From the NCBI GenBank assembly GCA_026398815.1, contig JAPLSA010000006.1, forward strand, positions 62,001 through 126,000: DNA of 64,000 nt, given 5' to 3'. Below the pieces are notes generated by a model. It made no database searches. It saw nothing but the letters and a program-made list of their open reading frames with translations, and was not told the origin of the DNA. Numbering within the stretch: the stretch's first letter is position 1; each line of letters begins with the position of its first letter. Position numbers and translations under genes: made by a program. This document shows positions 51,001-58,104 of the stretch, piece by piece. The stretch is from Gammaproteobacteria bacterium. Lineage in GTDB: Bacteria > Pseudomonadota > Gammaproteobacteria > Nevskiales > Nevskiaceae.

Positions 51001-51143
51001 ATCTTCACCTGCGGGCTGGAGACATCCGGGAAGGCATCGACCGGCAGGCTCAGCCAGGCCAGCACACCGGCTGCGGCCAGCGCCAGCGCCAGCAGCAGCA
51101 CCGCCAGCGGCCGGACCAGCGCGAATTCGATCAGCCGGTTCAT
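48060..51143 (-). CDS. HME-RND efflux pump, inner-membrane transporter (CusA/CzcA family)
   Basis: A 1027-residue RND pump with 12 membrane helices and two large periplasmic loops. PVDAFPDVSSPQVKI and TPEEIEARITAPIE identify the heavy-metal efflux (HME) family. The TM4 signature reads AIGMLVDAAVVVVEN (396-410). It has Asp402 but lacks the first Asp of the DFG...D pair of zinc/cobalt/nickel-type CzcA, and so resembles the CusA (monovalent Cu/Ag) pattern, although metal specificity cannot be fixed. The gene overlaps adaptor and DUF3240 genes by four bases on either side. It uses proton motive force to expel substrate through the TolC-like factor encoded upstream. Confidence 0.93.
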   Translation of the reverse strand: MNRLIEFALVRPLAVLLLALALAAAGVLAWLSLPVDAFPDVSSPQVKIILKAPGMTPEEIEARITAPIEVEMLGLPKQSMLRSTSKYGLADITVDFLEGTDIYWARNQVAERLNGVMADLPAGVSGGVAPLTTPLGEMFMFTIESDTASLAERRRLLDWTIRPALRTVPGVADVNALGGHVESFEVVPSPQALAARGLSFEKLQMALAANNRNDGAGRMSEGEETLLVRTEGSLRTLDDLRAVVLRSEAEGGVVRLGEVAEVRIGSVTRYGGVTRNGSGETVEGLVLGLRGANAREVVAGVRAKLDELRPTLPEGITVQTFYDRGDLVSRAVDTVSKSLIEAVVLVLALLVAFLGNVRAAVAVALILPLSALSTFLLMRLFGISANLMSLGGLAIAIGMLVDAAVVVVENIVARLAVPDPARPRDFQIARAVREVAGPIAVGIVIIILVFLPLLTLQGLEGKLFAPVALTIVFALASSLLLSLTVIPVLAARLLHDGAHAEPWIVRKLAALYAPLLLRALARPQAVIATALIGLLAAGIVYARIGKTFLPTMDEGSLIVQLEKLPSVGLDASLALDSRFQQALLARVPEVAMVVARAGADEIGLDPMGLNQTDTFLALKPSKEWRNPDKDVLADEIRKVLADFPGVAYAFTQPIQMRVSEMILGVRGDVAIRLFGPDLGQLNAKAEAIAAELRGLNGAEDVYYTANSGVQYLRIAVDLAAAGRLGLSVDALEALLRAQIEGTRVGTVHRDGRRLALTLKGPETLRAAPALLDQLPIALADGRTVPLSAVARLERVEGPVQVNRELGNRNVVVIANVRGRDLVGFVEEAKAEVAAAVKLDAGYSLSWGGEFENQQRAARRLSIVVPIAIGLIFLLLLSTFGSLRQAALVLLNIPFAMIGGVFALGLSGEYLSVPASVGFIALLGIAVLNGIVLVTCFNQLRADGLSLHEAVVQGAARRLRPVVMTAAIAALGLVPLLFATGPGSEIQRPLAIVVIGGLISSTLLTLILLPILYLRHAFGRVATTGVPA

Positions 51144-52237
51144 TCGCCTCCTCCGTGGCCGGCGAATGCGCCCTTGATCGCGATCACTGCGCTCACCGCC
51201 ACCTGGTCGCTGGCGCGCAGCGCGCCGTGCACGATGCTGCGGCCGTCGCCATGGCCGGCGACCGTGACCGGCACCGCGCGGAAGCCGGTCGTCGTGCGCA
51301 GGTAGACCCGGCTGCCGCCGGCCTCGCTGACCACGGCCGAGGCCGGCAGCGACCAGCCATCAGCCGCCGCGCGGCGCACTTCCACCTCGACGATCTGGCC
51401 CGGCCGCAGCCCGCCGCCGGCGACCTCCAGTTCGGCGCGCAGCTGCACGCTCTGGGTGCCGGCGCCGGCATCGACGCCGATCGCGATCACCCGAGCCGTG
51501 GCCTGCGCCGTGGCGCCACGGCCCTGCACCGCCAGACGATCGCCGATCGCGAGCGCGGCGGCGGCATCGACCGGCACCTGCACTTCGAGCAGCAGGCGGT
51601 CGAGACGGGCGATGCGGAACAGCGGCGCGCCGGCCTCCACCCGCTCGCCGATGCCGGCACTGCGCGCCAGCACCACGCCGTCCTGCGGCGCGCGCAGGGT
51701 CAAGGCGCTGCCGACGCCGCCTTCGCCAGCGGCGGCACCGGCCAATTTCAGACGCTGGGACGACTCGGCCAGCTGCGCGGCGGCCACCGCGTGCCGGCTG
51801 CGGGTCTCGTCCATGCGCCGCGCGGCGATGATGCCGTCGGCGAACAGCGCGGCATCGCGATCACGATCGGCGCGGGCCAGCCGCTCGGCCGCCTGCAGCT
51901 GCAGGTGGCTGGCCTTGAGGCTGCCGAGGTCGGCGCTGAACAGCGTCGCCAGCGGCTGGCCGGCGCGCACCGCATCGCCGACGCCGACCTGCAGCGTCTC
52001 GACGGTGCCGGCCAGCGGCGCCACCACCGCCCGCTCGGCTGTCGCCGGCAGGCTGACGCGGGCCGGAAAGCGCAGGCCACCGGCCTCCGCCGCCGGCTGC
52101 GGCGCCACCAGCCGCACGCCGAGCGCGGCAACCTGGGCCGCGCTGATCGTCACTTCATCCGCACCGGCATGGCCGGCCAGCGGCAGCAGCACGGCCAGGG
52201 ACAACCACAGTGTTCGACGGCTACGGCAGGACTTCAC
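51140..52237 (-). CDS. RND efflux periplasmic adaptor (CusB/CzcB-like)
   Basis: A 365-residue membrane fusion protein with a signal peptide (LWLSLAVLLPLAGHAGA). The lipoyl domain halves VVAPLAGTVETLQVGVGDAV and LRAPQDGVVLARSAGIGE flank a short helical hairpin, and a beta-barrel domain completes it. The helical hairpin is shorter than in CusB. It lacks the His-rich or Met-rich N-terminal metal-binding tail found in some CzcB/CusB proteins. It is translationally coupled to the pump and outer-membrane factor genes by four-base overlaps. Confidence 0.9.
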   Translation of the reverse strand: MKSCRSRRTLWLSLAVLLPLAGHAGADEVTISAAQVAALGVRLVAPQPAAEAGGLRFPARVSLPATAERAVVAPLAGTVETLQVGVGDAVRAGQPLATLFSADLGSLKASHLQLQAAERLARADRDRDAALFADGIIAARRMDETRSRHAVAAAQLAESSQRLKLAGAAAGEGGVGSALTLRAPQDGVVLARSAGIGERVEAGAPLFRIARLDRLLLEVQVPVDAAAALAIGDRLAVQGRGATAQATARVIAIGVDAGAGTQSVQLRAELEVAGGGLRPGQIVEVEVRRAAADGWSLPASAVVSEAGGSRVYLRTTTGFRAVPVTVAGHGDGRSIVHGALRASDQVAVSAVIAIKGAFAGHGGGE

Positions 52238-53562
52238 GGCATCACTCCCAGGATCTGGTTCAGGCGGGCGATGGCCCGCCCGTGTTCAAGTTCGGCGGCG
52301 GCGGCATCGCCCAGCACGCCGCGCGCGCGGGTTTCGGTCAGCAGCCGCTCGGCGAGCCCGATCTCGCCGACCGCAAAGGCCTTGGCGGCGTGGGCCAGCT
52401 CGCGCTCGGCCAGCGCCGCCCGCTGGCGCAGGCGGTCGCGCGCCTCGGTGGCGGCTTCGAATTCGTGCTCGGCCTCGTGGTGCAGGTACTGGTAGCGGCG
52501 CTCGGCCAGCGCCAGCTCGCTTTCCGCCTGCGCGGCAGCGACGGCAGCCGCCGCTTCCGGCGCCCGCGAGGCGGCCGTGATGCCGAGCGGAAAGCTGATG
52601 CCGACGCCGAGGCTGGCGACGTTGCCGTTGTCCGGCCCGCCGAGTTCGTTGCGGGCGCCGAGCGTCAGCCGCGGATTGCCGCCCCGGCTGCGGCGCGCGA
52701 ACTCGGTCTCGGCGCGGGTGCGGGCGAGCTGGGCGGCGAGCGGCGCCAGCAGCGGATTCTCGCCATCGGCGGGCGGCTGGCCGACCGCTTCGGTGAACGC
52801 CGCCGGCAGCCGGTCCAGCCCGGTCAGCAGCCGGTAATTCAGCTCGGCGTGGACGCGGACGATGTCTGCTTCCTGCCGCCGGGCCTCGCGATCCAGCCGC
52901 CAGTCGCGGGCCGGAATCTCGTCGGCAGCCGCCTGATCGCCCACCGCGATGCGCCGCTGCACCGCCGCTTCCAGGCGGCGCGCGGCGTCCAGCGCCGCAT
53001 CGGCAACCGCGACACGGACCCGGGCGATGGCCACCGCCCACAGCGCTTCGCGCACCTCGCCCGCCACCCGCAGCTCGCGGCTCTGGCCCTCGGCATCGCG
53101 CTGGGCCTTGCTGCCGGCGGCCAGCCGCGCCGCCGCGTCGCGCTGGCCGAGGCGCCAGATCGGCAGTTCGACGCCGCCCTCGGTTTCGCGGATGCCGCTG
53201 CGGCCGAGCGGGCCACTGTCCTGCCAGCGCAGGGCCAGCGCGACATCGCCGGCCAGCAGGCTGCCGGCGCGGGCTTCGAGCAGCCGCGCTTCCTCGCGCC
53301 GCGCGTCGACCACCGCCGCTGCCGGATCGCGGGCCAGTGCCGCATCGACCACGGCCGGCAGGTCGAGGCCGCCGTCCGCGCTCAGCTCGGCGGATTCGGC
53401 AGCGGCCGGTGTGGCCTCGGCCACGGTTTCGGCTGCGGCCAACGTGAGCGGGAGCGTGATGGTGGCCAGCAGGCCGGCGAAGATGACGGGCCACAACAGC
53501 GGCCCGATGCGGCGCCGATCGGCAGCGGTGAGGTTTGCAGCGGAAAGTCCGGGGGGACGCAT
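52234..53562 (-). CDS. TolC/CusC-like outer-membrane efflux factor
   Basis: A 442-residue outer-membrane factor. It begins with a hydrophobic segment (LLWPVIFAGLLATITLPLTLA) likely serving as signal sequence, then the two repeats of a TolC-type helical barrel (Ala/Arg/Glu-rich heptads, for example VVDAALARDPAAAVVDARRE and ETEFARRSRGG). The signal sequence is preceded by about 25 polar residues, so the true start may be internal. It is first in the four-gene operon OMF-adaptor-pump-DUF3240. It is divergent from the response regulator, which probably controls it. Confidence 0.82.
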   Translation of the reverse strand: MRPPGLSAANLTAADRRRIGPLLWPVIFAGLLATITLPLTLAAAETVAEATPAAAESAELSADGGLDLPAVVDAALARDPAAAVVDARREEARLLEARAGSLLAGDVALALRWQDSGPLGRSGIRETEGGVELPIWRLGQRDAAARLAAGSKAQRDAEGQSRELRVAGEVREALWAVAIARVRVAVADAALDAARRLEAAVQRRIAVGDQAAADEIPARDWRLDREARRQEADIVRVHAELNYRLLTGLDRLPAAFTEAVGQPPADGENPLLAPLAAQLARTRAETEFARRSRGGNPRLTLGARNELGGPDNGNVASLGVGISFPLGITAASRAPEAAAAVAAAQAESELALAERRYQYLHHEAEHEFEAATEARDRLRQRAALAERELAHAAKAFAVGEIGLAERLLTETRARGVLGDAAAAELEHGRAIARLNQILGVMP

Positions 53563-53619
53563 GTCGCCTTGACCTGGGAAAGGGAGCGGCACCTTGCCGG
53601 CTCGCGCCTGACCCCGGGA

Positions 53620-53647
53620 TTGACGCAAGATGAATTACGGTTAATGA
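53620..53647 (+). promoter_or_regulatory. possible promoter of the two-component system
   Basis: TTGACG (53620-53625) and TAATGA (53642-53647) are 16 bases apart in the divergent region between the efflux and two-component operons. The surrounding AT-rich GAATTACGGTTAATG stretch is unusual for this window and may also bind the response regulator. Confidence 0.4.
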
Positions 53648-53771
53648 AACGGACAGCTTGTTGCCATCCGGCGCGCGTCAGAGTGCAACGCACTTTCAGG
53701 TTGCCGAGAATTCCGATGTCCACCGCGATGTCCGGTTTAATGCCTTCCCCCTGCCTTCACCGAGCCCTGCC

Positions 53772-54479
53772 ATGCGCTTTCTGCTGATCGAGGATGACCT
53801 GCAGATGGCGGGCTACCTGGTCAAGGCGCTGGCCGAGGCCGGCCATGTTGCCGACCACGCCGCCACCGGCCGCGACGGGCTGTTCCTGGCATCCAGCGAA
53901 ACCTACGACGCGTTGATCGTCGACCGGCTGCTGCCGCTGATGGACGGGCTGGCGGTGATCGGCGTGCTGCGCGCCACCGGCCGGCAGACGCCGGTGATGA
54001 TCCTGTCGGCGCTCGACGATGTTGACGAACGCATCCGCGGCCTGCGCGCCGGCGGCGACGACTACCTGGTCAAGCCGTTCGTGTTCCGGGAACTGCTGGC
54101 GCGGCTGGAAGCGATCGTCCGCCGGGCCCAGCCCAACAGCCCAGGCGCCGTCACCGTGACGCGGTTGCGGGTCAGCAACCTGGAGCTGGACCCGCTGTCG
54201 CGCCAGGTGCGCCGTGCCGGCCAGCTGATCGACCTGAAGCCGCAGGAATTCCGCCTGCTGGAATTCCTGATGCGCCACGCCGGTCAGGTGGTGACGCGGA
54301 CGATGATCCTGGAGTCGGTCTGGGACTATCACTTCGATCCCCAGACCAATGTCATCGACGTCCACGTATCGCGGCTGCGCGCCAAGATCGACCGCGATCA
54401 CGCCAAGCCGCTGATCCACACCGTACGCGGCGCCGGCTACTGCCTGCGCGAGCCGGAAGCGGTCGCGGCCACCCTCTGA
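53772..54479 (+). CDS. OmpR/PhoB-family response regulator
   Basis: A 235-residue regulator with a receiver domain (acidic pocket LLIEDD, phosphoacceptor Asp51 in LIVDRLLPLMDG, Lys in YLVKPF) and an OmpR winged helix ending DVHVSRLRAKID and HTVRGAGYCL. It is followed after ten bases by a cognate histidine kinase. Divergent to the HME-RND efflux operon, so it likely controls efflux of metal or another envelope stressor. The start at ATG 53772 is chosen at the conserved MRFLLIEDD; longer readings are not supported. Confidence 0.94.
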   Translation: MRFLLIEDDLQMAGYLVKALAEAGHVADHAATGRDGLFLASSETYDALIVDRLLPLMDGLAVIGVLRATGRQTPVMILSALDDVDERIRGLRAGGDDYLVKPFVFRELLARLEAIVRRAQPNSPGAVTVTRLRVSNLELDPLSRQVRRAGQLIDLKPQEFRLLEFLMRHAGQVVTRTMILESVWDYHFDPQTNVIDVHVSRLRAKIDRDHAKPLIHTVRGAGYCLREPEAVAATL

Positions 54480-54489
54480 GCCGCTGCGG

Positions 54490-55875
54490 ATGACCATGCG
54501 CCGGCTGTCGTGGCTGCGTTCGCTGTCGGCGCGTGTGGTGCTGCTCAACACCGGCATCACCATCGGTCTGTCGGGGCTGATGATCCTGGTGCTGTGCTGG
54601 CTCGCCGAAGGCTTCATGCAGGAACATCTCGACGACACCGTGCTCGACGAGATCCGCATCCTGGAAGCGGAGTTCGGCGTCGACGGCCGACGTGGCGTGC
54701 AGATGCTGATCAGCCGCCGGCTGACCGAGAACCCCGACGGCCGCCAGGCCTATCTGCTGGTCAACGAGGACGGCCAGTGGCTGGCCGGCAATCTGCCGGC
54801 CATGCCGAAGCAGGCGGCCTCGCGCGCCGGCTGGTACGAACTGCCGACCCTGCATCGCGCCGCCGACGCCACGCTGCGGCTGCGCATCGTCCGCCTGATC
54901 GACGGCAGCCGGCTGGCAGTCGGCTTCGACAACCACGAGATCATCGCTTTCGTGAACGCGCTGCAGCGCGCGACCAGCCTGGGCTTCGCGGTGACCGTGC
55001 TGCTCGGCCTGCTGGCCGGCGCGCTGTCGAGCCGGATGACGCTCGGCAACCTCGACATCATCAACCACACGGCGGTGCGGATCATCGACGGCGATCTCGG
55101 CCAGCGCGTGCCGCTGCGCGGCAGCCACGACGAGTTCGACCGCCTGAGCGCGACGCTGAACGAGATGCTCGACCGGATCGGCGAGCTGATGGCCTCCGTC
55201 AAGCACGCCACCGACAGCATCGCCCATGACCTGCGCTCACCGCTGGCGCGGATGCGCAACCGCATCGAGATGGCGCGGCTGGCGGCGCCCATCGATCCGG
55301 CCGCCCAGCAGGACCTGCTCGACGAGCTGTGCAGCGAAGTCGACCGGGTGCTGACCGTGTTCGCCTCGCTGCTGCGGCTGGCGACCATCGAATCGGGCGT
55401 GCTGCGCAGCGGCTTCCAGCGCATCGACCTGCGGCCGCTGGTCGATGACGCGGTGAGCCTCTACGAGGCGCTGGCCAGCGAACGCGACATCAGCGTGTCG
55501 CTGTCGATCGGCCTGCCGGCTACCGACGGCGGCGCCGTCGACGGCGATCGCGATCTGCTGTTCCAGGCGGTCTGCAATCTGCTCGACAACGCCGTGAAAT
55601 TCTCGCCGGACGGCGCCGCGATCGCGGTCACGCTGGAGCAGGTGCAGGGCCAGCTGCAGATCGCCGTCCGCGACCAGGGCCCGGGCGTTCCGGCGGAGCA
55701 GCGCGAACGCGTGTTCGACCGCCTGGTACGGCTCGACACCAGCCGCAACAGCCCCGGCTACGGCCTGGGCCTGAGCCTGGTGCGCGGCATCGCCCGCCTG
55801 CATCGCGGCGACGCCCGGCTGTTCGACGGCGCGCCGGGCACACTGGCCGTGCTGACCCTGCCGCCGGCCGCCTGA
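54490..55875 (+). CDS. sensor histidine kinase, CusS/QseC-like
   Basis: A 461-residue kinase with two membrane helices (around 15-38 and 163-185), a short periplasmic sensor loop (around 39-162), a HAMP domain, the phosphoacceptor His246 in IAHDLRSPLARMR, and the ATPase domain with NLLDNAVKFSP, DQGPGVP and GYGLGLSLVRGI. It forms a two-component system with the preceding regulator. The sensor loop contains no obvious Cys/His metal motif. Next to the efflux operon, metal stress is the most likely signal, but this is inference. Confidence 0.94.
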   Translation: MTMRRLSWLRSLSARVVLLNTGITIGLSGLMILVLCWLAEGFMQEHLDDTVLDEIRILEAEFGVDGRRGVQMLISRRLTENPDGRQAYLLVNEDGQWLAGNLPAMPKQAASRAGWYELPTLHRAADATLRLRIVRLIDGSRLAVGFDNHEIIAFVNALQRATSLGFAVTVLLGLLAGALSSRMTLGNLDIINHTAVRIIDGDLGQRVPLRGSHDEFDRLSATLNEMLDRIGELMASVKHATDSIAHDLRSPLARMRNRIEMARLAAPIDPAAQQDLLDELCSEVDRVLTVFASLLRLATIESGVLRSGFQRIDLRPLVDDAVSLYEALASERDISVSLSIGLPATDGGAVDGDRDLLFQAVCNLLDNAVKFSPDGAAIAVTLEQVQGQLQIAVRDQGPGVPAEQRERVFDRLVRLDTSRNSPGYGLGLSLVRGIARLHRGDARLFDGAPGTLAVLTLPPAA

Positions 55876-55879
55876 GCGT

Positions 55880-57160
55880 TCAGCCGTCGCGCGCGTCGCG
55901 GTCCAGCCGCAGCCGCAGCAGTTCGCCCGAGCGGCGCCAGACCCAGACCACGATCGCCAGGGTCAGGCCACTGCCGATCAGCACCGAGCGGGTGGCGCCG
56001 AACACGGCGGCCGAGGTGCCGGCCTGGAAGGCGCCGAGTTCGTTGGACGTGCTGATGAAGATGCTGTTGACCGACAGCACGCGGCCACGCAGGTGATCCG
56101 GCGGCATCATCTGCAGGATGGTGCTGCGGATCACCACGCTGATCGAATCGAAGGCGCCGCTGGCGCACAGGGCCAGCGCCGACAGCCACAGCGTGCGCGA
56201 CAGGCCGAACACCAGGATCGACAGCCCGAAGCCGGCGACCGCGATCAGCAGGTTGCGCCAGGCATGGCGCATCGGCGGGTAACGGGTCAGCAGCAGCACG
56301 GTGACCAGCGCCCCGATCGCCGGCGCGGCACGCAGGATGCCGAGACCGCCGGCGCCGATCTGCAGCACGTCCTCGGCGAACACCGGCAGCACCGCCACCA
56401 CGCCGCCGAACAGCACCGAGAACAGGTCCAGCGAGATCGAGTACAGGATGATCTTCGAGCGCCAGACGAAGCGCAGGCCTTCGCTCAGGCTCTGCCAGAC
56501 CGATTCGCCGTGCGCCACCGCGACCGGCGGGCGCGGCCTGATCCGCAGGACCATCAGCGATTGCAGCAGCAACAGCGCGCAGACCACGACCAGGCTGCGC
56601 GTCAATCCGGCACCGGCATAGAGGAAGCCGCCGATCACCGGGCCGAGGATCGAACCGGCCTGGCCGGCGCTGCTGCTCCAGGCGCTGGCGTTGGCGTACA
56701 GCTCGCGTGGCACCAGGAAGCCGCGCAGCGCGCTGACCGCCGGGGCCTGGAAACCGCGCGCCAGCCCGAACGCCGCGACCACGCCGTAGCAGCCGGCCAG
56801 CAGCGCGGTCTGCGACAGCCCGGCGCGCACCGCAGGCAGGGTCAGCCAGGTCAGGAATAGCGAGCCGGTGAGGATGAAGCCCAGCGCCAGCAGGATGATC
56901 CGGCGCTTGTCGCGACGATCGGCGACATGGCCGCCATAGAGCGCCACGGCGATGAACGGCAGCGCTTCGGCCAGCCCGAGCAGACCGAGCACCAGCGGAT
57001 CGCGGGTAATCAGGTACAGCTCGTAGGCAATGGCGATTTCCTGGATCGTGATCGCGATCGTAAACAGGAAGTTGCCAAAGATAAGGTGGCGGTATTCGGC
57101 ATAGCGCAACGCCGCGAAGGCATCGCCGGAGGCCGGCGTTTCAGGAGAGGATGCCGACAC
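55880..57160 (-). CDS. MFS transporter, EntS/enterobactin-exporter-like
   Basis: A 426-residue major facilitator with 12 predicted helices. The loop 2-3 motif GGHVADRRDKRR is present. The arrangement and the internal DHLRGRVLSVNSIF motif resemble the EntS/MFS_3 subgroup of exporters, which includes siderophore and drug efflux proteins. The substrate is unknown, and no siderophore genes are nearby. It starts five bases after the rsmI stop codon on the same strand, so it is probably co-transcribed with rsmI. It converges tightly with the kinase gene. Confidence 0.9.
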   Translation of the reverse strand: MSASSPETPASGDAFAALRYAEYRHLIFGNFLFTIAITIQEIAIAYELYLITRDPLVLGLLGLAEALPFIAVALYGGHVADRRDKRRIILLALGFILTGSLFLTWLTLPAVRAGLSQTALLAGCYGVVAAFGLARGFQAPAVSALRGFLVPRELYANASAWSSSAGQAGSILGPVIGGFLYAGAGLTRSLVVVCALLLLQSLMVLRIRPRPPVAVAHGESVWQSLSEGLRFVWRSKIILYSISLDLFSVLFGGVVAVLPVFAEDVLQIGAGGLGILRAAPAIGALVTVLLLTRYPPMRHAWRNLLIAVAGFGLSILVFGLSRTLWLSALALCASGAFDSISVVIRSTILQMMPPDHLRGRVLSVNSIFISTSNELGAFQAGTSAAVFGATRSVLIGSGLTLAIVVWVWRRSGELLRLRLDRDARDG

Positions 57161-57165
57161 GGGGC

Positions 57166-58053
57166 TTATTCGGATGCGGTTGCGGCGGCGTCGCCGCCGA
57201 GCGTCAGCGCCAGCTGGTACAGCGGCTTCTTCGGCGCGCCGGTGATCTCCGCCGCCAGCCGCGCCGCGCGCGAGGCCGGCAGTTCAGCGAGCAGCAGGCG
57301 CAGCACCCGTTCGGCCTCTCGGCTGTCGGCCTGGTCCGGCGCACCTTCGATGACCAGCACGAACTCGCCGCGGCCGCGGTTGGGATCGCCGCGCTGCCAG
57401 TCGCGCAGCTCGCCGGCCGGCAGGGTGATGCTCTGCTCGAAGCGCTTGGTCAGCTCGCGGGCGATGCAGACCCGGCGCGCCGGGCCCAGTTCGGCCAGCA
57501 GGTCGTCGAGGCTGTCCTCGATGCGGTGGGTCGACTCGTAGAAAATCGCGGTGCGCGGCTCGTCCTTCAGCTGCGCGAACGCGGCCCGCCGGGCCGCCGA
57601 CTTGGCCGGCAGGAAGCCGGCGAACAGGAAGCGATCGGTGGCCAGCCCGGAAATCGACAGCGCGGCGATTGCCGCGCACGGCCCCGGCACCGTGTAGACC
57701 GGCTGGCCCGCCAGCCGCGCCGCCCGCACCAGCGCGTAGCCGGGATCGGAAATCAGCGGCGTGCCGGCGTCCGACACCAGCGCCAACGTGCCCCCGGCGG
57801 CCAGTTCGGCGACCAAGCCATCCGCCAGCTTCGATTCGTTGTGGTCGTGCAGCGCCACCAGCCCGCCCGGCGGCGTGCGGATGCCGAAATGGCCGAGCAG
57901 CGCGGCGGTATTGCGGGTGTCCTCGGCGGCGATCCGCTGGACGCTGGCCAGCACCGCCTGCGCGCGGGCCGACAGGTCGCCAAGGTTGCCGATCGGGGTG
58001 GCTACTACGTACAGCGCGCCGGCTTCGAGGCTGCCTTCGACAGGGAGGGTCAC
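57166..58053 (-). CDS. rsmI: 16S rRNA 2'-O-ribose C1402 methyltransferase
   Basis: A roughly 295-residue SAM-dependent methyltransferase of the tetrapyrrole-methylase fold. Diagnostic motifs are LYVVATPIGNLGDLS, AEDTRNTAALLGHFGI, SDAGTPLISDPGY, VPGPCAAIAALSISG and RTAIFYESTHRI. It methylates C1402 in 16S rRNA. The start is uncertain: GTG at 58053 fits the short N terminus of homologues, and GTG at 58065 is an alternative. Neither has a clear ribosome site. It is divergent from lpoA, the usual gammaproteobacterial arrangement. Confidence 0.95.
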   Translation of the reverse strand: MTLPVEGSLEAGALYVVATPIGNLGDLSARAQAVLASVQRIAAEDTRNTAALLGHFGIRTPPGGLVALHDHNESKLADGLVAELAAGGTLALVSDAGTPLISDPGYALVRAARLAGQPVYTVPGPCAAIAALSISGLATDRFLFAGFLPAKSAARRAAFAQLKDEPRTAIFYESTHRIEDSLDDLLAELGPARRVCIARELTKRFEQSITLPAGELRDWQRGDPNRGRGEFVLVIEGAPDQADSREAERVLRLLLAELPASRAARLAAEITGAPKKPLYQLALTLGGDAAATASE

Positions 58054-58104
58054 GGACGGAAACACGGGGGTCAGCGGCAGAAAGGCCGTGCCATACTTTA
58101 CTTG

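Noticed and set aside
48303-51305. 1000-codon plus-strand frame opposite the RND pump
   Set aside because: Shadow of the pump gene; low-complexity Gln/Arg/His-rich content.
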